From: Clostridium neonatale
GTDB taxonomy: Bacteria > Bacillota > Clostridia > Clostridiales > Clostridiaceae
Length of the DNA stretch: 64,000 nucleotides
NCBI RefSeq assembly: GCF_001458595.1
Contig: NZ_LN890328.1
Coordinates: 148,797 to 212,796 of the forward strand
Reading direction: 5' to 3'
The notes beneath the pieces are model-generated. The model saw only the letters and a list, made by a program, of their open reading frames with translations. It ran no database searches and was not told the origin of the DNA. Shown here piece after piece: positions 53,046 to 61,752 of the stretch (positions are counted from its first letter, which is position 1; each line of letters starts with the position of its first letter). A program made the translations under genes and the position numbers.

Positions 53046-53873
53046 ATGGTAGATATATATATAGATAAGTATATTAATGAACTTAAAGTTGACTGCAAAA
53101 ACTGTTTTGGATTATGCTGCATAGCATTATATTTTTCTAAATTTGAAGGATTTCCAATAAATAAGGATGCAGGAGCTCCTTGTATAAACTTAAAAAAAGA
53201 CTTTACTTGTGCTGTCCATAAAAATCTTACAGCTAAGGGCCTTAAAGGATGCACTGCTTATGATTGTTTTGGCGCAGGACAGAAGATAGCACAGGTTACT
53301 TACGAAGGAAAGGATTGGAGAGAAAATAAAGAATCTTCACAAAAGATGTTTGAAGGATTTTTGATTATGAGACAGCTTCATGAAATGCTTTGGTATCTTA
53401 CATGGGCATTTGAATTACAGAGTGATATTAATATAAAAGATAAAATAGGTTTACTTATAGATGAGACAGAAAATCTTACACTTTTGCACCTTGATGATTT
53501 GCTTAAGGTAAATGTTGAAGGACATAGAGATAAGGTTAACCAGTTCCTTAAAAATACAAGTGAAAGAATTCGCAGTAAAGCTAATAATAAGAATAAGCAA
53601 TCAATAAGAAAAGATTATTTTGGAAAGGATCTTAGAAAAACAGATCTTAAAGGTGCTGATTTGAGAGGGGCAATTCTTATTGCAGCTAATCTCAGTAATG
53701 TTGATTTGAGTTTTGCAGACTTAATAGGTGCAGATTTTAGGGATGCTAATATTAATGGTGCCAATCTTGAAAGAAGTATATTTTTAACTCAGTCTCAAAT
53801 TAATAGTGCAAAAGGAGACTTAAAAACAAAACTTCCCAAAAGAATTGTTATGCCTAATCACTGGGAAAAATAA
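53046..53873 (+). CDS. Cys-rich N-terminus with pentapeptide repeats
   Basis: The start is ATG 53046, eight bases after GAGG; the in-frame GTG 53037 overlaps that site. The product has 275 residues. Cysteines in CKNCFGLCCIALYF, PCINLKKDFTCAVH and GCTAYDCFGAGQ resemble the Zn/Fe-binding YkgJ-type cluster. From about residue 197 to 255 there are roughly ten pentapeptide repeats (LRKTDLKGADLRGAILIAAN, LSNVDLSFADLIGADFRDAN), which form a right-handed beta helix. Some repeat proteins of this fold mimic DNA and protect gyrase. The combined architecture is known from clostridia but has no assigned role. Confidence 0.85.
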   Translation: MVDIYIDKYINELKVDCKNCFGLCCIALYFSKFEGFPINKDAGAPCINLKKDFTCAVHKNLTAKGLKGCTAYDCFGAGQKIAQVTYEGKDWRENKESSQKMFEGFLIMRQLHEMLWYLTWAFELQSDINIKDKIGLLIDETENLTLLHLDDLLKVNVEGHRDKVNQFLKNTSERIRSKANNKNKQSIRKDYFGKDLRKTDLKGADLRGAILIAANLSNVDLSFADLIGADFRDANINGANLERSIFLTQSQINSAKGDLKTKLPKRIVMPNHWEK

Positions 53874-54011
53874 TTAACTATGGTATACAATAAAAATTTG
53901 TAATGAAATACATGTTTAAATACCAATAAATACATATAATAGGAAATTATTGACTACAACTAAAAACAAGTTTATAATTTGGTTATACTTGTAAAAAATG
54001 AGGTGGTTATA

Positions 54012-54770
54012 TTGGCAAGAGCTATAAATGTGGAACGTAGAGCTAAGTTAGCCAAGCTTATTATGATGAAGGGAAGCTTATCGGTTAAAGAACTTGCACA
54101 CGAGTTTAATGTTTCTACTGAAACTATTAGAAAAGATTTAATATCACTTGAAAAGGATAATATAATTAATAAAGGGCATGGTGGTGCAACAATTTCAACT
54201 AATTATTTAGAAAGTCATTTTGATACAAAGCTATTCAAAAATATGGGTATAAAATCTAAGATTGCACAAAAAGCCGTTGAACTTATACCTAAAAATGGTG
54301 TTGTTATATTAGATTCTGGAACTACTGTGCTTCAAATAGCTAAGCTGTTAAATTTAAGAGATGATTTGGTGATTATTACAACTTCATTGATAGTTGCTCA
54401 AGCATTAGAAAACACTAAAAATCAGCTTCTTGTAACTGGAGGTCACTTAAGAAAGAAAAGTATGTCTTTTGTTGGAAACTGGGCAGCTAATGCCATTTCA
54501 AGTATAAATGCAGATATTTCATTTATGAGCTGCGATGGATTTCATGCAGATGGACCGTGTATAAGATCTTATAGAGAAGTTGATATTAAGCAAGCTATTT
54601 TAAAGAATTCCAAGGAAAATGTTTTAATAACTGACAGTTCAAAATTCAGCAAGCAAGGTTTATATAGATTTACAACTTTTGATAAATTTAATCTGTTAAT
54701 AACTGATGAAAATATTAATGGGAATGAGCGTGATTTAATTCCAGATAATATTGAGCTTATTACAGTTTAG
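54012..54770 (+). CDS. DeoR-family transcriptional regulator
   Basis: I place the start at TTG 54012, where GAGGTGG lies five to six bases upstream; an in-frame TTG at 53979 has no site. The product has 252 residues. The DeoR helix-turn-helix is at 15-60 (SVKELAHEFNVSTETIRKDL), with the following LEKDNIINKGHGGA; the sensor domain has ILDSGTTVLQIAKLL and LLVTGGHLRKKSMSFVG. Such repressors respond to phosphosugars. No sugar operon is adjacent; the gene behind it is a broken acetyltransferase. Confidence 0.88.
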   Translation: MARAINVERRAKLAKLIMMKGSLSVKELAHEFNVSTETIRKDLISLEKDNIINKGHGGATISTNYLESHFDTKLFKNMGIKSKIAQKAVELIPKNGVVILDSGTTVLQIAKLLNLRDDLVIITTSLIVAQALENTKNQLLVTGGHLRKKSMSFVGNWAANAISSINADISFMSCDGFHADGPCIRSYREVDIKQAILKNSKENVLITDSSKFSKQGLYRFTTFDKFNLLITDENINGNERDLIPDNIELITV

Positions 54771-54816
54771 TGATTTAGTAATAGATGATAATATGGGATA
54801 TAAGGAGAGAGAATTT

Positions 54817-55242
54817 ATGGATATTAATGAAAGTCAATAATAATGAATTCCAAATATTAAAGTTACTGAAGATAATGCAGATGAAAGAACGTTATTTTTA
54901 GTCGTAGAAGAAGACAATAATATAGTTGGATTTACACGCTGCGAAGGAAATAAATTAAGCAGATTTAAACATAAAGCAGAATTTGGAATATGCATAGAAA
55001 AAGAATACTTTGGATATGGTATTGGAAAAGTACTCTTAGAAAATGTTTTGATGTGGGCAGACAATGTTGGAATTAAAAAAATTTCATTAACGGTTGTAGA
55101 AACTAATATAAAGGCAATTAATCTATATAAGAAATATGGATTTATTGAAGAAGGTGTATTAAGAAATGATCGACTTCATAAAGATGGAAGTTACTATAAC
55201 ACAATTATTATGGGAAGATTTCTTGAAGAAGATAAAAAATAG
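54817..55242 (+). pseudogene. GNAT acetyltransferase gene with lost N-terminus
   Basis: ATG 54817 with GGAGAGAG upstream opens MDINESQ, followed at once by TAA TAA TGA in frame. The frame then stays open: LFLVVEEDNNIVGFTRCEG, GICIEKEYFGYGIGKVLLEN and NLYKKYGFIEEGVLRND, a good RimI/RimJ-type GNAT core, ending at 55242. About 30-40 N-terminal residues are missing or replaced. A short translation from ATG 55048 would cover only the last third and is unlikely to be active. Confidence 0.75.
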
Positions 55243-55261
55243 ATGTAATTATATTCATTAA

Positions 55262-55295
55262 AAATCTCATTCTCTATGGAGTTTGAGATTTATTT
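55262..55295 (+). terminator. terminator after the GNAT pseudogene
   Basis: AAATCTCA (55262-55269) pairs with TGAGATTT (55284-55291), followed by ATTTATT. Confidence 0.6.
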
Positions 55296-55416
55296 ATTAT
55301 ATAAAAAGCAGATTAATACTGATTAAACAATGAAAAAATATCATTCTAGTATATAAAAGGATATCTAAATAAAAATATGGTTATTTTTCAAAATTATGAT
55401 TAAAATAATTTAAAAA

Positions 55417-55432
55417 TGTAACATATGTTACA
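55417..55432. promoter_or_regulatory. CRP/FNR-type operator, HcpR-like
   Basis: TGTAACATATGTTACA is a perfect 16-base palindrome, 70 bases before the cupin gene's start region. The GTAAC-N4-GTTAC form is what I know as the clostridial HcpR signature, a CRP/FNR-type regulator of nitrosative-stress genes. The operon behind it (cupin, hemerythrin, ferredoxin) fits that regulon. Confidence 0.65.
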
Positions 55433-55504
55433 GAATGAGTCTCGCTAAAATGATAGTATGATTGTAGAAACAGAAATCAATTAACTGGTAGAGGAGAGAA
55501 ATAT

Positions 55505-55837
55505 ATGAGCGAAATCATGAAAAATATTAATAAATCAGAAGTATTAAAATTAAAAGATGAAGTAACATACATTGATGGTCAAGTTGCAAGTAAAACACTT
55601 GTACAAAATGGAGCTGTAAGTATAACATTATTTGCATTTGCAAAAGGAGAAGAAATTAGTACACATGAGTCTAAAGGCGATGCATTTGTAACATGCTTAG
55701 ATGGTGTTGGTGAAATAACAATTGATGGAGTAAAGTATGAACTTACTGAAGGACAGTCAATAGTAATGCCTGCAAATCATCCACATGCAGTTTATGGAAA
55801 AGAACAATTTAAAATGCTTCTTGTAGTTGTATTTTAA
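55505..55837 (+). CDS. small cupin-domain protein
   Basis: The product has 110 residues, a single conserved-barrel cupin. Metal-binding residues are likely in ISTHESKGDAFVTCLDGVGE (His, Glu) and PANHPHAVYG (His). Such small cupins bind iron or zinc and are often dioxygenase-like or sensors. It is the first gene of a three-gene unit behind the HcpR-like palindrome, followed by hemerythrin and ferredoxin genes, which suggests a role in coping with NO or oxygen. Confidence 0.9.
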   Translation: MSEIMKNINKSEVLKLKDEVTYIDGQVASKTLVQNGAVSITLFAFAKGEEISTHESKGDAFVTCLDGVGEITIDGVKYELTEGQSIVMPANHPHAVYGKEQFKMLLVVVF

Positions 55838-55870
55838 TAGTAAATTCATTTATTGTAATGGAGGAGAAAT

Positions 55871-56278
55871 ATGAATCTTTTAAGTTATTTAGAACAGCAT
55901 AAATCAATTGGCTCAGAGATAGACCAAATAAAAGAAATTATAAAAAGAAATGATTTTGAAGAACATGTAGATGAAATTGCACATCACATTAATACACTTG
56001 CGGGTAAACTTAAGATACATTTACTAAATGAAGATAAATATTTATATCCTAATTTGAAAGAATCCAAAGATAATAATGTATCTCATCTTGCAAAAGAATA
56101 TCAAGATGAGATGGGGGATTTAGCATTAGAATTTACTAATTTCAAAGATAAATATAATACAAAATCAAAGTTATTTATAAACAAATTAGATTTTAGAAGT
56201 GAAATAGATGTGATTATTAGAAAAATTGAAAATCGTATTAAAAAAGAAGAAAATGGAATATATAAATTGATTTCATAG
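55871..56278 (+). CDS. hemerythrin-like HHE domain protein
   Basis: The product has 135 residues, a four-helix bundle. Iron-binding residues are visible in LEQHKSIGSEID (His), IAHHINTLAGKLKIHLLNED (His, His) and KYLYPNL. It would hold a non-haem di-iron centre that binds oxygen or NO. It lies 33 bases behind the cupin gene and 11 before the ferredoxin gene, with GGAGG upstream. Confidence 0.85.
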   Translation: MNLLSYLEQHKSIGSEIDQIKEIIKRNDFEEHVDEIAHHINTLAGKLKIHLLNEDKYLYPNLKESKDNNVSHLAKEYQDEMGDLALEFTNFKDKYNTKSKLFINKLDFRSEIDVIIRKIENRIKKEENGIYKLIS

Positions 56279-56289
56279 GAGATGGGTGA

Positions 56290-57024
56290 ATGATTAGAAA
56301 GATTGTAGAAATAAACGAAGAGCTATGCAATGGCTGTGGAGCATGTGCAAATGCCTGTCATGAGGGTGCAATTGCAATGATAAATGGAAAGGCAAAACTA
56401 ATAAAAGATGATTATTGTGATGGTTTTGGGGATTGTTTACCTGCTTGCCCAACAAATGCTATTTCTATTATTGAGAGAGAAGCAGTTGAGTATGATGAAG
56501 TGTCTGTAAAGAAGAGAATGGAAACAAAGAAAAACACATTAAATATTGGTGAAGGAAACATGCATATGTGTCCAGGGAGCATGGCAAGAGCTTTAGAAAG
56601 AAATGAGGCTGATAATTCACAATCAGTAGCTGAGCAATTAAATTCAGTTCATAGCAAAAGCAGACTTATGCAGTGGCCAGTTCAAATTAAATTAGTTCCA
56701 ATAAAGGCACCTTATTTTGAAAACGCAAATTTATTAATTGCAGCTGATTGTACAGCTTATGCATATGCAAACTTTCATGAAGATTTCATAAAAAATCATA
56801 TAACTTTAGTTGGATGTCCTAAGCTTGATGAAGGCGACTATTCTGAAAAATTAGGACAAATTATAAGTAACAATAATATAAAAAGCATTAAAATTGTTAG
56901 AATGGAAGTGCCTTGTTGTGGAGGATTAGAACATGCTGCAGTAGAAGCTATGAGAAATAGTGGGAAAATGATACCATGGCAGGTTGTTACTATAACATGT
57001 GATGGAAAAATTAAAGAAGATTAA
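56290..57024 (+). CDS. 4Fe-4S ferredoxin-domain protein
   Basis: The product has 244 residues. Two cluster motifs lie at the start: CNGCGACANACHEGA and the variant CDGFGDCLPACPTNA. The remainder (GNMHMCPGSMARAL, LLIAADCTAYAYANFHEDFI, VGCPKLDEGDY and EVPCCGGLEHAA) contains further cysteines that could bind a cofactor. This longer ferredoxin type often accompanies hybrid-cluster protein genes under HcpR control. Here it is the last gene of the cupin-hemerythrin unit and may supply electrons for NO or peroxide reduction. Confidence 0.9.
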   Translation: MIRKIVEINEELCNGCGACANACHEGAIAMINGKAKLIKDDYCDGFGDCLPACPTNAISIIEREAVEYDEVSVKKRMETKKNTLNIGEGNMHMCPGSMARALERNEADNSQSVAEQLNSVHSKSRLMQWPVQIKLVPIKAPYFENANLLIAADCTAYAYANFHEDFIKNHITLVGCPKLDEGDYSEKLGQIISNNNIKSIKIVRMEVPCCGGLEHAAVEAMRNSGKMIPWQVVTITCDGKIKED

Positions 57025-57110
57025 AATGAAAGTAGAACATTTTTTATATGAATAGCAATCAAAAATTTGAATGTTTTTATATATTAACAACTTTATATAG
57101 AGTTTATTTA

Positions 57111-57162
57111 GGCGTAATATAATTGAGTTAACTATAAGTTTACCTTTATATAACGCCTTTTT
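57111..57162 (+). terminator. terminator after the ferredoxin gene
   Basis: GGCGTAATATA (57111-57121) pairs with TATATAACGCC (57147-57157) with one mismatch, followed by TTTTT. Confidence 0.6.
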
Positions 57163-57300
57163 ATTATATAATAGTTGTTTATATGATAGAATATAAGTAT
57201 AATTGATAACTTGGTGCTATCATCTGTGTATAAGTATGAGGTAGTATAGGGAATGGTTTTATTATAAGTAAAATAATAAAATTTTGAGGAGGTAAAACAA

Positions 57301-58338
57301 ATGAAAAATAAGAAATTAATATGGATAGCTGCTATGACTTTTACTGTATCATGTATTTTTCTTTATGGATGTGGAGGCGAAGAACCTACATCAAAAAATA
57401 ATCAATACATAGTATCTTCTAATGAAAAAGAAGAAAATACACTTAACGACAAGAATGAGTTTAAGAAAGAGGAACAGAAGGATAAGCCATATATTAAAAA
57501 TGAAGAAAAAGTAGATAATGACAAGGAAAAAGAAGAAAAAGTAAATGAAAAAACAGATGAAATAGATAATACAGAAAAGACTGAAGAAAAGAATAATGTA
57601 CAAACAGAGACCTCTGAAACACAAACATTTTCAGGTGAGATTGCCAACTTATCTAATGAGTCTATAAACTGGTCTTTTGGAGGAAGTACAGATGAAAGTG
57701 GACGACCTGATGTTGTTACTGCTGCACAAGAAAAGTATAAAAATTATAATGTGGATTTTATAAAATCAAATGATAAAAAAATTTACCTGACTTTTGATGA
57801 AGGCTATGAAAATGGCTATACGCCTCAAATATTAGATATATTAAAAGCTAAAAATATTAAGGCAACATTTTTTATTACAATGGGTTATGCAAAAAGCCAG
57901 CCAGAATTAGTTCAAAGGATGATAAATGAAGGACATGTTATAGGAAATCATAGTACAACACATCCTGAAAAAGGGATGCCATCATTATCTTTAGATGCAC
58001 AAAAATCAGATATAGAGGAATTACATAATTACGTAAAAGATAATTTTGGATATGAAATGTATTTATTTAGATATCCTGCAGGAATCTATAGTGAACAGTC
58101 ATTGGCTTTAATGAGTAGTCTTGGCTATAAATCAGTATTTTGGAGCTTTGCTTATGCAGATTGGGATCCTAATAATCAGCCAGATGAAGCCCAATCTTTA
58201 GAAAAGCTTACAAATAAGCTTCATCCAGGAGCAATTTATTTACTTCATGCAGTTTCTAAAACAAATACAGATATTTTAAGTCAGTTTATTGATAATGCTC
58301 AAGGGAATGGATATGAGTTTGCAGAATATAATAAATAG
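57301..58338 (+). CDS. PdaA-like polysaccharide deacetylase lipoprotein
   Basis: The product has 345 residues. A lipoprotein signal ends in LYGC (Cys24), followed by about 85 residues of low-complexity Lys/Glu/Asn linker. The NodB domain (about 155-335) has the metal motif region LTFDEGYENGY, GNHSTTHPEKGM and the LFRYPAGIYSEQSLAL block, which together mark the PdaA branch. PdaA removes the acetyl group of muramic acid to make muramic delta-lactam in spore cortex. A lipid anchor and long linker are unusual for PdaA, so it may act on vegetative wall as well. A 44-aa membrane protein gene follows. Confidence 0.9.
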   Translation: MKNKKLIWIAAMTFTVSCIFLYGCGGEEPTSKNNQYIVSSNEKEENTLNDKNEFKKEEQKDKPYIKNEEKVDNDKEKEEKVNEKTDEIDNTEKTEEKNNVQTETSETQTFSGEIANLSNESINWSFGGSTDESGRPDVVTAAQEKYKNYNVDFIKSNDKKIYLTFDEGYENGYTPQILDILKAKNIKATFFITMGYAKSQPELVQRMINEGHVIGNHSTTHPEKGMPSLSLDAQKSDIEELHNYVKDNFGYEMYLFRYPAGIYSEQSLALMSSLGYKSVFWSFAYADWDPNNQPDEAQSLEKLTNKLHPGAIYLLHAVSKTNTDILSQFIDNAQGNGYEFAEYNK

Positions 58339-58369
58339 TATATAAAATAGGTATAAAGGGGAGAGAAAT

Positions 58370-58504
58370 ATGGATATAGCATTAACAACAACGCTATTCA
58401 CAATGATTAATTTGATAATAATTTTAGTTTTTGTAGGGATTGGAGTCTATGTACTTATATTGGCTATAAAGGCACTGAAAATCTATATTAAGAAGAATTC
58501 TTAA
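58370..58504 (+). CDS. 44-aa single-span membrane protein
   Basis: ATG 58370 has GGGGAGAG upstream and lies 31 bases after the deacetylase stop. The product starts MDIALTTTLFTMINLIIILV and has one long hydrophobic helix (about residues 8-34) and a basic tail (KALKIYIKKNS). A strong terminator follows 28 bases later, so it is likely co-transcribed with the deacetylase. The function is unknown. Confidence 0.65.
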   Translation: MDIALTTTLFTMINLIIILVFVGIGVYVLILAIKALKIYIKKNS

Positions 58505-58531
58505 AATAATAGATTTAAACTAAACATAAGA

Positions 58532-58567
58532 AAATACCATATTATTTTTATATGGTATTTTTTTGTA
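58532..58567 (+). terminator. terminator hairpin
   Basis: AAATACCAT (58532-58540) pairs perfectly with ATGGTATTT (58552-58560), continuing into TTTTTG. Confidence 0.8.
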
Positions 58568-58590
58568 GTTATAATTAGGAGGAATGGTAT

Positions 58591-58635
58591 ATGAAAGAGA
58601 AAAAGAGCAATAAAAAATATTTAATTAGTGTGTAA
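58591..58635 (+). pseudogene. 14-codon frame, probably a cut gene start
   Basis: AGGAGG eight bases before ATG 58591 is an excellent ribosome site, but the frame MKEKKSNKKYLISV ends after 14 codons at 58635. The 68-base dispersed repeat begins nine bases later. Either the gene was cut when the repeat region arrived, or this is a very small peptide gene. Confidence 0.4.
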
Positions 58636-58643
58636 ACCTTATA

Positions 58644-58711
58644 TTATATCTTAGTATTTATTTAGACTGTAAACATTCTAAATGCAATTTTATTATTGCA
58701 ACATATATATT
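58644..58711. repeat. dispersed 68-bp repeat, copy 2
   Basis: It matches 52857-52924 at about 87 percent with no gaps. The GCAATTTTATTATTGC part can form a small hairpin here, while in copy 1 the left half has changed to GTAATTTT. Confidence 0.7.
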
Positions 58712-58942
58712 ATCTAAAAAAAACTTGTTTTTGTTCTCATATTTACTCCAAATAGTTTTAGATTTATATGCTTTTAAATTATATTAAGAAATGTTTTAAA
58801 AAAGTGTTGTTATGTTTAAAAGTGCTGCTTTGCGGCAAGTATCAAAATATATATTAATTTTTATATTTATAATTGGTCTTATGAATTAAAGTTTAAGATA
58901 AATGATGAAAATAATAGTTTTATTTTGATAGAGGAGATTGAC

Positions 58943-59794
58943 ATGATACAAGAAGATAATAATTTTGAGAAATTGAGAAAGCATACAGGATATCTTTTGA
59001 AATGTAACATTTATAAAAACAGATGTATTAAAGAATGTCCAAATTGTAATGGAAAAAATTATATTAAATTTGGAAAGTATAAAGGCATTCAGAGATATAG
59101 ATGTAAAGAATGCAATAAAACTTTTTCTAAGACTACAAAAGCTTTATGGAGTTATTCAAAAAAAGAACCAGAAAAGTGGGTTGAATTTATGGAACTTATG
59201 CTTAAAAAGAGTTCTTTAAGAGAATGTTCAAAAATATTAGAAATCAATATAAGAACAGCTTTCCTATGGAGACATAAAGTTATGCAGGGAATGCTTAAAA
59301 ATGTAATGCCAGATAAATTGGAAGGAAAAGTTTTTATAACAAAAGCAATTGAAAAGGAAAATTTTAAGGGCTGCAGAAATATAACCAATTCAGAAAGAAA
59401 AAATATATGGATTGTAGCAGCAAAAGATAGACATGATTCCATGATAATAACTCCAGTGTGTAAAGAGCATTGGAATGAATTTAATTTTAATCAATTAGTG
59501 TATTCAAAAATAGAAGAAAATTCATATATAGTTTCGGACTATGACAGATATATGATGAATGTTGCAAAGAAACATAATAAAGGAATAGTTTTAAATGCAT
59601 ATAAAGAGGAATGTATAAAAAATTTTAGAGGGATTTTAAAAAAATGGATAGGTGGATTTAGGGGGATAGCAACAAAATATTTAGAACGATATCTTTCATA
59701 TTTTACTATTTTTAATGTGTATAGGAAATTCAATAGTCTTAATTTTACATATGAATTATCTAAAAGCCAGTATGTTAATTTTAGCTTGGCTTAA
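58943..59794 (+). CDS. ISXO2/IS1595-like transposase, probably inactive or domesticated
   Basis: The start is ATG 58943, six bases after GAGGAG. The product has 283 residues. The N-terminal zinc ribbon is CPNCNGKNYIKFGKYKGIQR with CKECNKTFS; a helix-turn-helix follows (LRECSKILEINIRTAFLWR). In the DDE domain the first catalytic block, normally V-x-x-D-E, reads VFITKAIEKENFKG with T-K in place of D-E. The second Asp (SDYDRY) and the GFRGIATKYLERYLSYF end are kept. The open frame without the key Asp suggests a retained DNA-binding protein. I found no terminal inverted repeats around it. Confidence 0.8.
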   Translation: MIQEDNNFEKLRKHTGYLLKCNIYKNRCIKECPNCNGKNYIKFGKYKGIQRYRCKECNKTFSKTTKALWSYSKKEPEKWVEFMELMLKKSSLRECSKILEINIRTAFLWRHKVMQGMLKNVMPDKLEGKVFITKAIEKENFKGCRNITNSERKNIWIVAAKDRHDSMIITPVCKEHWNEFNFNQLVYSKIEENSYIVSDYDRYMMNVAKKHNKGIVLNAYKEECIKNFRGILKKWIGGFRGIATKYLERYLSYFTIFNVYRKFNSLNFTYELSKSQYVNFSLA

Positions 59795-60348
59795 TATTAG
59801 CGCCTTGATTATACTTGCAGTTTATCTTAAAAAGTTATATTTGTGAGATACTTTGAATTTTAGTTAAGTAGTATGTAGGATTGTTTAATATAGATGTGAA
59901 GACGAACTGGTATAATAATAGTAATGTGATATTAACAACATTATTTTAAAACATTAACCTACAATATTTTGAAGATTATAGTGTTTGGAAAAGGTCTAAA
60001 GCTGTATTAAGCTGTTACTTATGGTGTTAATATTTTGCATAGTATAGCTTTATAAGAAGAAGTCTTAGTAATATTTATGGATCATATTACTACATATAAA
60101 TTGATTTTATGAATAGAAAAGAAATATTACATTATTGTAACAGTAATAGGTAATTATGTTGATTATAGCAACAATTATAGAGCTCAATGGAATTTAAAAA
60201 GGATGAATCCTGTTAACTACAGAAATCATCCTCTTAATATTGCTTAGCCGTTTTTTAATGTCCTTGACAAAGGGTACATTTTATATTGTAACAGCTCTTT
60301 TTTATTTATTATATTAATATTTTCTATACAAGGGTAATGATACATGTA
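59795..60348. other. 550-base gap without a gene
   Basis: The stretch between the transposase-like gene and the end of the leftward efflux operon is AT-rich with no supported frame. A weak hairpin, GGATGA (60202-60207) with TCATCC, is the only structure seen. Confidence 0.5.
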
Positions 60349-61725
60349 TTAATTACTCTTAACTATATTGTATTTCATATTATCAGCCATATTAGAGCTT
60401 CCTTGAATAACAACTTTATCGTCTTTATTTATACCATTTGTAATTACTAAGTAATCATTTTTATTCTTTGATATAGTTACTTGTTTTTTTGATAATACAT
60501 CACCATTTATTACATATACATAAGAATTATCTCCATCTTTGAAGACACATTTGCTTGGAATTAATAATGAGTTATCTTCCTTATCATTCTTTAATGTAAT
60601 ATTTGCTACCATACCAACTTTTAAGTTTTCATCCGGTTTATCAATGCTTATTTTAACATCAAACATACCATTAGAAGTATCGGCAGAAGGAGATACTGCA
60701 TATACAGTTCCTTCATATGACAGACCAGAAGCTGGAAGATATATATTAGCTTTTATACCTTCTTTTACATTTTGTATATTTGTTTCGGTAACCTTAATTG
60801 TCGCAGTTAAAGAATTTTCACCAGTAATTACAATTGAAGGAGTTTGATTAGAGGTATATTCACCAACAGTTATATTCTTAGCGCTTATTTTACCATCAAT
60901 AGGTGATTTTACAGTTGCATTATCTAAAGCATACTTAGCTGAATCTAAAGAGGCCTTAGCGCTATCTACAGTTGCCTTAGCAGCTGCAATATTATCTGGA
61001 TTTGTAATTGAATTTGTAATATTTGCATTTGTGCTTGCACTGTTATAGCTTGCGTTAGCATTACTAAGTCTTGTTTCAGCGCTAGATAATGCCATTGTTG
61101 CGTTATCTATAGCAATATCTAAGGCAGCTTTTGCAGTATCTAATTTATTTTGAGCAGTTTCTAAATCAATTTGTGCTACTGCATCAGCTTTAAAAAGCTC
61201 ATTTGTACGGTCATAATTTTGCTTTGCAGCATCATATGCTGTTTGGGCAGAAGTTACATTTGTGTTGTTTGAATACTGATTTTTCGCTATATCATAAGCT
61301 TCCTGTGCATTTTTTAATTCGTTTTTTGCAGCTTCTAATGCTTTTTCAGCATCTACTTGTGCTTGCTTTGCACTGCCGCTAGAAACTTTATCATAAGAAG
61401 CATTAGCTGATTCATAATTAGCTTTTGCAGCATTATATTTATATGTTAAATCTGTATTATCAAGAGTAAAGAGTACATCATCTTTCTTAACTTCTTGTCC
61501 AACTTCAACACTTATGGCTTGAACTTTGCCAACACTGCTTGGAAAAACAGAAATATTCTCCTCACTTGAGATATTTGTTGTATAAACTGTATCACTTATG
61601 GAATCAGAAGTTTTAACTTTAGTTACTGTAACATTTGCTATATTATTACTGCCAAAAGGAGAGCAGCTTACTAAAAATGTACTTAATGATAATATACATA
61701 AGATTTTGATTATATTACTTTTCAT
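60349..61725 (-). CDS. HlyD-family efflux adaptor lipoprotein
   Basis: The product has 458 residues. A lipoprotein signal ends in LVSC (about Cys21). The biotinyl-lipoyl-like half is around GKVQAISVEVGQEVKKDD, then a long coiled-coil hairpin of about 170 residues rich in Ala, Asn and Lys (from AAKANYESANASYD), the other lipoyl half (ATVKSPIDGKISAKNITVGE), and the beta-barrel part (PSADTSNGMFDVKISID). It connects an exporter to the cell surface. It is the last gene of the leftward operon, 27 bases behind a second, shorter adaptor. Confidence 0.9.
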   Translation of the reverse strand: MKSNIIKILCILSLSTFLVSCSPFGSNNIANVTVTKVKTSDSISDTVYTTNISSEENISVFPSSVGKVQAISVEVGQEVKKDDVLFTLDNTDLTYKYNAAKANYESANASYDKVSSGSAKQAQVDAEKALEAAKNELKNAQEAYDIAKNQYSNNTNVTSAQTAYDAAKQNYDRTNELFKADAVAQIDLETAQNKLDTAKAALDIAIDNATMALSSAETRLSNANASYNSASTNANITNSITNPDNIAAAKATVDSAKASLDSAKYALDNATVKSPIDGKISAKNITVGEYTSNQTPSIVITGENSLTATIKVTETNIQNVKEGIKANIYLPASGLSYEGTVYAVSPSADTSNGMFDVKISIDKPDENLKVGMVANITLKNDKEDNSLLIPSKCVFKDGDNSYVYVINGDVLSKKQVTISKNKNDYLVITNGINKDDKVVIQGSSNMADNMKYNIVKSN

Positions 61726-61752
61726 TATTTATTTCAGTCCTTTCACAAATTA

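Noticed and set aside
55048..55242. 64-residue acetyltransferase as an intact gene
   Set aside because: It is the last third of a GNAT domain whose upstream frame is open and homologous but carries stops at its start; it is a pseudogene piece.
58800..59860. Complete insertion sequence around the transposase-like gene
   Set aside because: I could not find matching terminal inverted repeats or a target duplication on either side.
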